Under the pieces are notes generated by a model. That model was not told the DNA's origin and ran no database searches. It was given only the letters and a program-made list of their open reading frames with translations. Positions 59,599-64,000 of a stretch of 64,000 nt of DNA are shown in pieces (position 1 is the first letter of the stretch; each line of letters opens with the position of its first letter). The DNA lies in contig JXTB01000430.1 of NCBI GenBank assembly GCA_002914805.1, positions 213,696 through 277,695 of the forward strand, in the 5' to 3' direction. Source of the DNA: Parasponia andersonii. Taxonomy: Eukaryota; Streptophyta; Magnoliopsida; Rosales; Cannabaceae. The translations under genes were made by a program, and so were the position numbers.

Positions 59599-59671
59599 GG
59601 GGATGTAGCTCAGATGGTAGAGCGCTCGCTTAGCATGCGAGAGGTACGGGGATCGATACCCCGCATCTCCA
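59599..59671 (+). tRNA. tRNA-Ala (anticodon AGC)
   Basis: 73 nt, all arms fold: acceptor GGGGATG/CATCTCC with discriminator A, D-arm GCTC...GAGC, anticodon stem CTCGC/GCGAG with loop TTAGCAT (anticodon AGC), T-stem CGGGG/CCCCG with loop ATCGATA. CCA is not encoded, as in eukaryotes, and there is no intron. A-box-like TAGCTCAGATGG is present, and a T-run follows within about 25 bases, serving as a Pol III stop. The T-loop starts with A in place of T, as in plant tRNA-Ala(AGC). Confidence 0.97.
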
Positions 59672-60828
59672 TGACCTTTACCAGTTCATTTTTGTTCTTT
59701 TGAATTTTTTTGCATCCCGAAATTTTTGGCTTTTCGCAACCCTGACAAAAATGTAGACGGACGGTCATGATCTCTTCTTAGATCCTTTGGTATTAAAATG
59801 AAATCCCGTTCAATAATTCCTCAAAATTCAAAATAAAACTTTGTTTTCCCGCCTTTCCGATGTATAATTTCATTTTTTATTTTATTATTTCATAAATAGC
59901 TTGAACTGCCTTTGCATACTTACGGTTACAGACGACGCTACAGCTGTTATTTTTCACAATTTAATGCTGATCATTCAATGCATTATTATTGTGATTATTC
60001 CAACTATTACAGTATTTTCTTTCTCCAAATACCCATACGAAGCTGGGACAATTCGGTGTTCTTGATTCTGGTTATTGCATTTATTAGGTCAGTAAACAAA
60101 TTACTTTTTGATTGTAGCTAATTGATTTGAAATTTTGAATATGATAATCGATGCAATTGAAATATTTTAATTTCTGCTTAATTATCTTTTTTTTTTTATT
60201 TAAAAAAAATTCTTTTAAGTATTTATTGCAATATTCAGCGTATGCTTGTACCCGATCTATAAATATTTATTTTAATCATGATGAATCGATGCTAGTACAT
60301 TTTGCATTTTTCTACTTCTTACTCGAATATGATAATCGATGATGCAGTTGAAATATTTGAAATTCTGCTTCACTGTGCCAAGTTTTAAGTAGCAATTGCA
60401 ATAATCGGTGTATGTTTATGTATCGGACCTATTATTTTATACTCATCATGTTTAAATAATTCAAGTACATTTTTCAACTTTTTACTCGAAATTGAGGGGT
60501 TTTTCTTTTCTTTTCTTTTTTTAATCCTCCCAACTATTTCTTGATTCTTTTTCCGAATGGTATCTTTTGAACAAGGAAAATAAATTTTAAAAATATATAT
60601 ATATTAGGATAAAATAAGAAACACCCAAGATGTATTTGTTTTATAGAAAGTCCATTACAATAGACTTTTAATACAGAGCGTTAGCTTTTGAAAAGTACAT
60701 CATATATAGATAATATTGACACATAAATCAACACTTGTTGGTGGGAAGAAGCAACACCCAGAACAACAGTGCATTACACATGTTGTTATGTGTGTGTTTG
60801 TATATATATTTGATTTTTACAGATCCTT
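59672..60828. other. Intergenic DNA with a tandem duplication
   Basis: No gene supported. Contains an imperfect duplication at about 60136-60500. Confidence 0.45.
60136..60500. repeat. Imperfect tandem duplication, about 190 bp
   Basis: Both halves carry GAATATGATAATCGATG, then GTTGAAATATTT or ATTGAAATATTTTAA, TTGCAATA(T/A)TC(A/G)G(C/T)GTATG, and ACATTTT(G/T)CA(T/A)-TTTT-CTA/CTTTTTACTCGAA. Starts near 60136 and 60328. Confidence 0.6.
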
Positions 60829-62553
60829 TCACAGCTTAAGATTCCTCAGTAGCCTGTATAGTCAAAAGAATAGACAAGTTAGTTATGTCAGACAAACAAG
60901 ATTAGTAACTTCAGAACTCGACACGTAAAAATAATTTCTAGTAGTAGAAACAAAATTGACATTCCTAGTTTGATGCATCGTAAGTACATGGAGATATTTG
61001 TTGGGATGCGTAGAGTAGGGTCTGATAGTATTATACAGTTGCCCGCCCCTTAACGCCAATCGATCTTGTGGGTGCTTTGTTTGTTTTTTTTTGTTCGTTT
61101 ATTATTGCTCTCGTAGTCAGGCACTAAGTTTTAACTTCAATTCATAACACAAATAACTGTCAGTGAATTTTTTCTTTCTTTTGGAAAAATACCCTGTTTT
61201 TAGAAATATTAGCCGACTAATGCACGCTGGTAGCTCTAGTATTTTTCTGAAATGATAATGTTGCCAAAAATTTTAGCTGGATCCAAGAATCAGTGTCGCT
61301 AGCAAAGTTCGTGGATTAGATAAAGAGTGTGGGATATAATTTTAAAAAGAGTTTGGATAGCGTCAAGGAGTGATCCTCATCAATACCAGTAGCATCGGCT
61401 TATGATAATAATAATAGTTTTATTGTACCTTTGTGGTCTGAGCAGCTGAGCTCCAAACTATAGGACCATGCGCATGTGATCTAAAACAAGTAGGGATTAG
61501 ATTTCATGTGGACTTTTTTTGCTTAGGAAGTTGGGTAGAATATGGATGGATTATTTAAAATAGCATAAAGATACAAAAGTTTCTTTTTATGGCACTCATG
61601 TCGGTGTGTATCCCTGGTTTTAACTGTCACGGCCAGTAGGAGGAGAGGAGTGTGGATGGCATCTTGATACAGGAATATGAGGACTAGTTAGGAACTCCCA
61701 TGACTTCAGCTTTTGCTGGCTTTTTTTTTTTTTTTTTTGAAGATAAATGAAATAAAATAACGGCTTAGTAATGCACAATCTAGGGGAGAGTCAGCTACCA
61801 TGGTACAACAATCTTAAACTTAGAACCTTACAGTATTCAACTTCCTGGGAACTGAGTTATTCAATATTGATGTGCATAGTGGATTCCTATATTGTGCTCA
61901 CATTACAATGTGAGTCTGGACTTACTTGTTCTCTGTTTCTTGTTGATTTTCGGATAAATAAGATGAATTTTAGCCTTTTACAGGCGTGATATTATGAACA
62001 CCTAGAAGGACAAGAAACATGTTACCTAGTTCTTATGTTTTGGCTGCCGTAAAATAGTTAGTCCATTAAGTATATGACATATTTAGGATATCTCTAGACG
62101 TCTCTATTTACCAAGTCTCTGGCTACGTGCCCTGCCTGCACCCTTAAGTGATAAGATCGTGACAGTGACGAATTTCTTCTAACATTCTCCACCAAGAACT
62201 CCTAAAGAGGACGCCTAGTTTTGTATGAAATATGTGTTATTTTTCTAAGATGGAAGAGTAAGAGTACAATTTTACCTCTGCTCATCACCAAATCCTCCAT
62301 GGTTGCATCCAGCGCCTCTGTAGTCGGGTGTAGGGAACTGGTCAGATTCTATTTTCATGAGATCCTGCACAAGGATGTCGTAGTGCCTCTTTACTTCCTC
62401 TGGGGTCTTCCCACCCACCGCCTTGGCCACATTCTGCCAGCGGTCTGGGGTGTCCTTGTCATACACAGCTAGAGCCTTCTCGAATTGCTTGTTCTGCTTA
62501 GGCGTCCAAGACGAGTTTGAGTTACGCGCATAAGAGCGAGAGCCCGATGCCAT
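60829..62553 (-). CDS. RL: RADIALIS-like SANT/MYB protein, two exons
   Basis: Small single-SANT MYB protein of the RADIALIS-like (RSM) family. Such proteins are nuclear or cytoplasmic and often act by competing for MYB partners. Exon 1 is 62553-62276 and exon 2 only 60853-60829 (25 nt), split by a 1,422-bp intron with donor GTAAAA and acceptor ATACAG. The spliced protein is 100 aa. The SANT domain covers about residues 13-62 with the spaced Trp and aromatic residues: [52 protein letters not shown]. The spliced end [11 protein letters not shown] is the family-like C-terminus, which supports the tiny second exon; read through, the frame would stop at once after DEQR. Arabidopsis RL6 (At1g75250) and RL5 (At1g19510) lie in the matching positions of the conserved block. 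Confidence 0.9.
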
Positions 62554-63391
62554 TAGTACTCCTAGGCGGATTTTTGGAACCGGCGAAGGTGACTGCTAAG
62601 ACGAAGTTGGGTGCAAAAATGGAAGAGATATTAAAAGTAAGTGATATTTGGTAAAGCTAAGTCGTATTCAGTTCAGTTGGATTTAGTTTAGACTGCTAAA
62701 GCACATGAGTTCAGAAAGAAAACGGCCAAAAAAAAGAGAAGTAAAGAGGAGTTGCCTCAGTGTAGGAAGAGGACCGAAGTCAAGGGATGGTTGGCAAGTG
62801 ATAGCTTATGCTCCTTATAAACTGGAGGATGGGGCGGTGGGATAAGCAAGTTGGCGAATATATTTTTTTTCAAGGGATATAACAAGATGTGATTCGCTTC
62901 TTTGAACAGAGGCTAGGAAAGACACGAGAGGGGAAAGGAAAAGTGTTTTAGCGTCTAACAATGGCTCGTCAGATACATTTTTGCAAGTCTCTTTCTCGTC
63001 ATTATACAATTTTCTTCATCAGCAAGTGGAATTTCTAGAGAATTTACAGCTTGATAAGGATTAGATCCCGATTCTCAGTCTACCCATTAACGTAGATGCG
63101 CTAACAATATGAAACTCAATCCTACCTTTGAGACCCACAAAAGACGCAGCCAAGATATTCTGCCTCCTCTTCTAGTTGGGCCCAAGGATTTTCCCTCCTT
63201 CCTTACTGTGGCAACTTGACATAATATACCATTGTTAAGGAGAATATGATTATTCTTTTTTCGCTAGTGTTGTAATACCGCTATATTGAAGTCAAAAAGA
63301 GAGAAATCTATGATACTACTACTATTACTACCAACTATAAGTAAACAATCAAGGGTTTAATATTTACTTTTAATTTTACACAGAAAATAAA

Positions 63392-63433
<42 letters not shown>

Positions 63434-64000
63434 AGAGCATTTCAATTTTCATTTTATCTTAAAAGAAGACAAAATATATGAATTTTCCAAACCAGTTCTA
63501 TACGCACATAAAATATATAGGAAAATATGAATAGGCATTTATCAAAATACTGTGGCAAGAAATATTACAGCTTCTGAGCAATACTCATAGAACCTTCGTT
63601 GTGACGTAGTCAGATGGTCGAGGTGGCTGATCATGTTGTTATGAGGTTGAATCACCAGGGGCGACCACGTGTAACTCCCTGAAAAGATCGTCTATAGGAG
63701 CCCAAGTTTACTCCACGTTGTTGGCAAGGTTTAAATTACCGTATCACCCAATTGCATTCATTTGAACATGACTACTCCCTGAAATGATTGAAAAAGTCCT
63801 GTTTTCATTACTTTATAGAACACTATTTGAGTATCTGGTAAGGAGTTTCCTTTTGTTAAAATTCATTGTTTCTTTTGATTCTCGTGAGAGATATTTGATG
63901 GAGTTCCTAACACATATTAGGATAGGTTGGGAAAAGAAGGATTTTGTTCTGCTTTAGATTTTTTCTCCATTAGTTGCCCAACTTTTAGATTATATTATAT
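62554..64000. other. Upstream region of the RADIALIS-like gene and intergenic DNA
   Basis: No further gene supported. A long (TA)n run lies at about 63395-63429. Confidence 0.45.

Overview
This is a window of nuclear DNA from a flowering plant, most likely a eudicot. It is AT-rich, has long gene-poor stretches with many decayed transposable elements, typical GT-AG introns, a nuclear tRNA-Ala(AGC) without encoded CCA, and several unmistakably plant genes. I could not run searches, so family names come from reading the proteins and from remembered family motifs. Layout: (1) 1-7.2 kb is intergenic, with a minisatellite, a retrotransposon 3'-end remnant and a probable 2-kb solo LTR. (2) 7290-8837 (+) is an intact single-exon 3-ketoacyl-CoA synthase of the KCS4 type. 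(3) 8.8-12.8 kb is intergenic, with two short tandem duplications, a fold-back-like element and a tRNA-derived SINE with an 11-bp target-site duplication. (4) 12853-16853 (-) is an 18-exon ERD6-like monosaccharide transporter (ERDL6 type, 486 aa), whose junctions I resolved base by base. (5) 17-26.4 kb is transposon-rich: a large inverted-repeat element built of about 38-bp units, two broken L-type lectin-domain fragments among TIR-like motifs, and a 565-bp hAT-like MITE with a perfect 8-bp duplication. (6) About 26.4-36.6 kb is a roughly 10-kb decayed Mutator-like element carrying a mudrA-like transposase gene (+) and a convergent DUF1985/Ulp1-type protease gene (-). Its non-coding gaps are filled with a palindromic TCAAGA/TCTTGAC repeat, a very dense array of TTGAC (W-box) cores. 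(7) 36.6-42.8 kb is AT-rich intergenic DNA. (8) 43104-46336 (+) is a two-exon HhH-GPD DNA-3-methyladenine glycosylase. (9) 48534-50525 (+) is a single-exon fatty-acyl-AMP-ligase-like (FAAL) protein. (10) 53910-54953 (+) is a ZF-HD homeodomain factor with an apparent leader intron. (11) 57327-58091 (+) is an atypical plastid-type type II peroxiredoxin homologue. (12) 58669-58908 (-) is a small secreted Lys/Ala/Ser-rich protein. (13) 59599-59671 (+) is tRNA-Ala. (14) 60829-62553 (-) is a two-exon RADIALIS-like SANT/MYB protein whose last coding exon is only 25 nt. Working together: the genes do not form one pathway. KCS4 extends very-long-chain acyl-CoAs; the ERDL protein moves glucose at the tonoplast; the glycosylase repairs alkylated bases; ZHD and RADIALIS-like proteins are small plant developmental regulators. 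Their order (KCS4, ERDL, DNA glycosylase, ZHD, RADIALIS-like) matches, from memory, the duplicated Arabidopsis blocks At1g19440-At1g19510 and At1g75220-At1g75250, so the genic backbone looks like an old conserved syntenic block expanded by transposon insertion.
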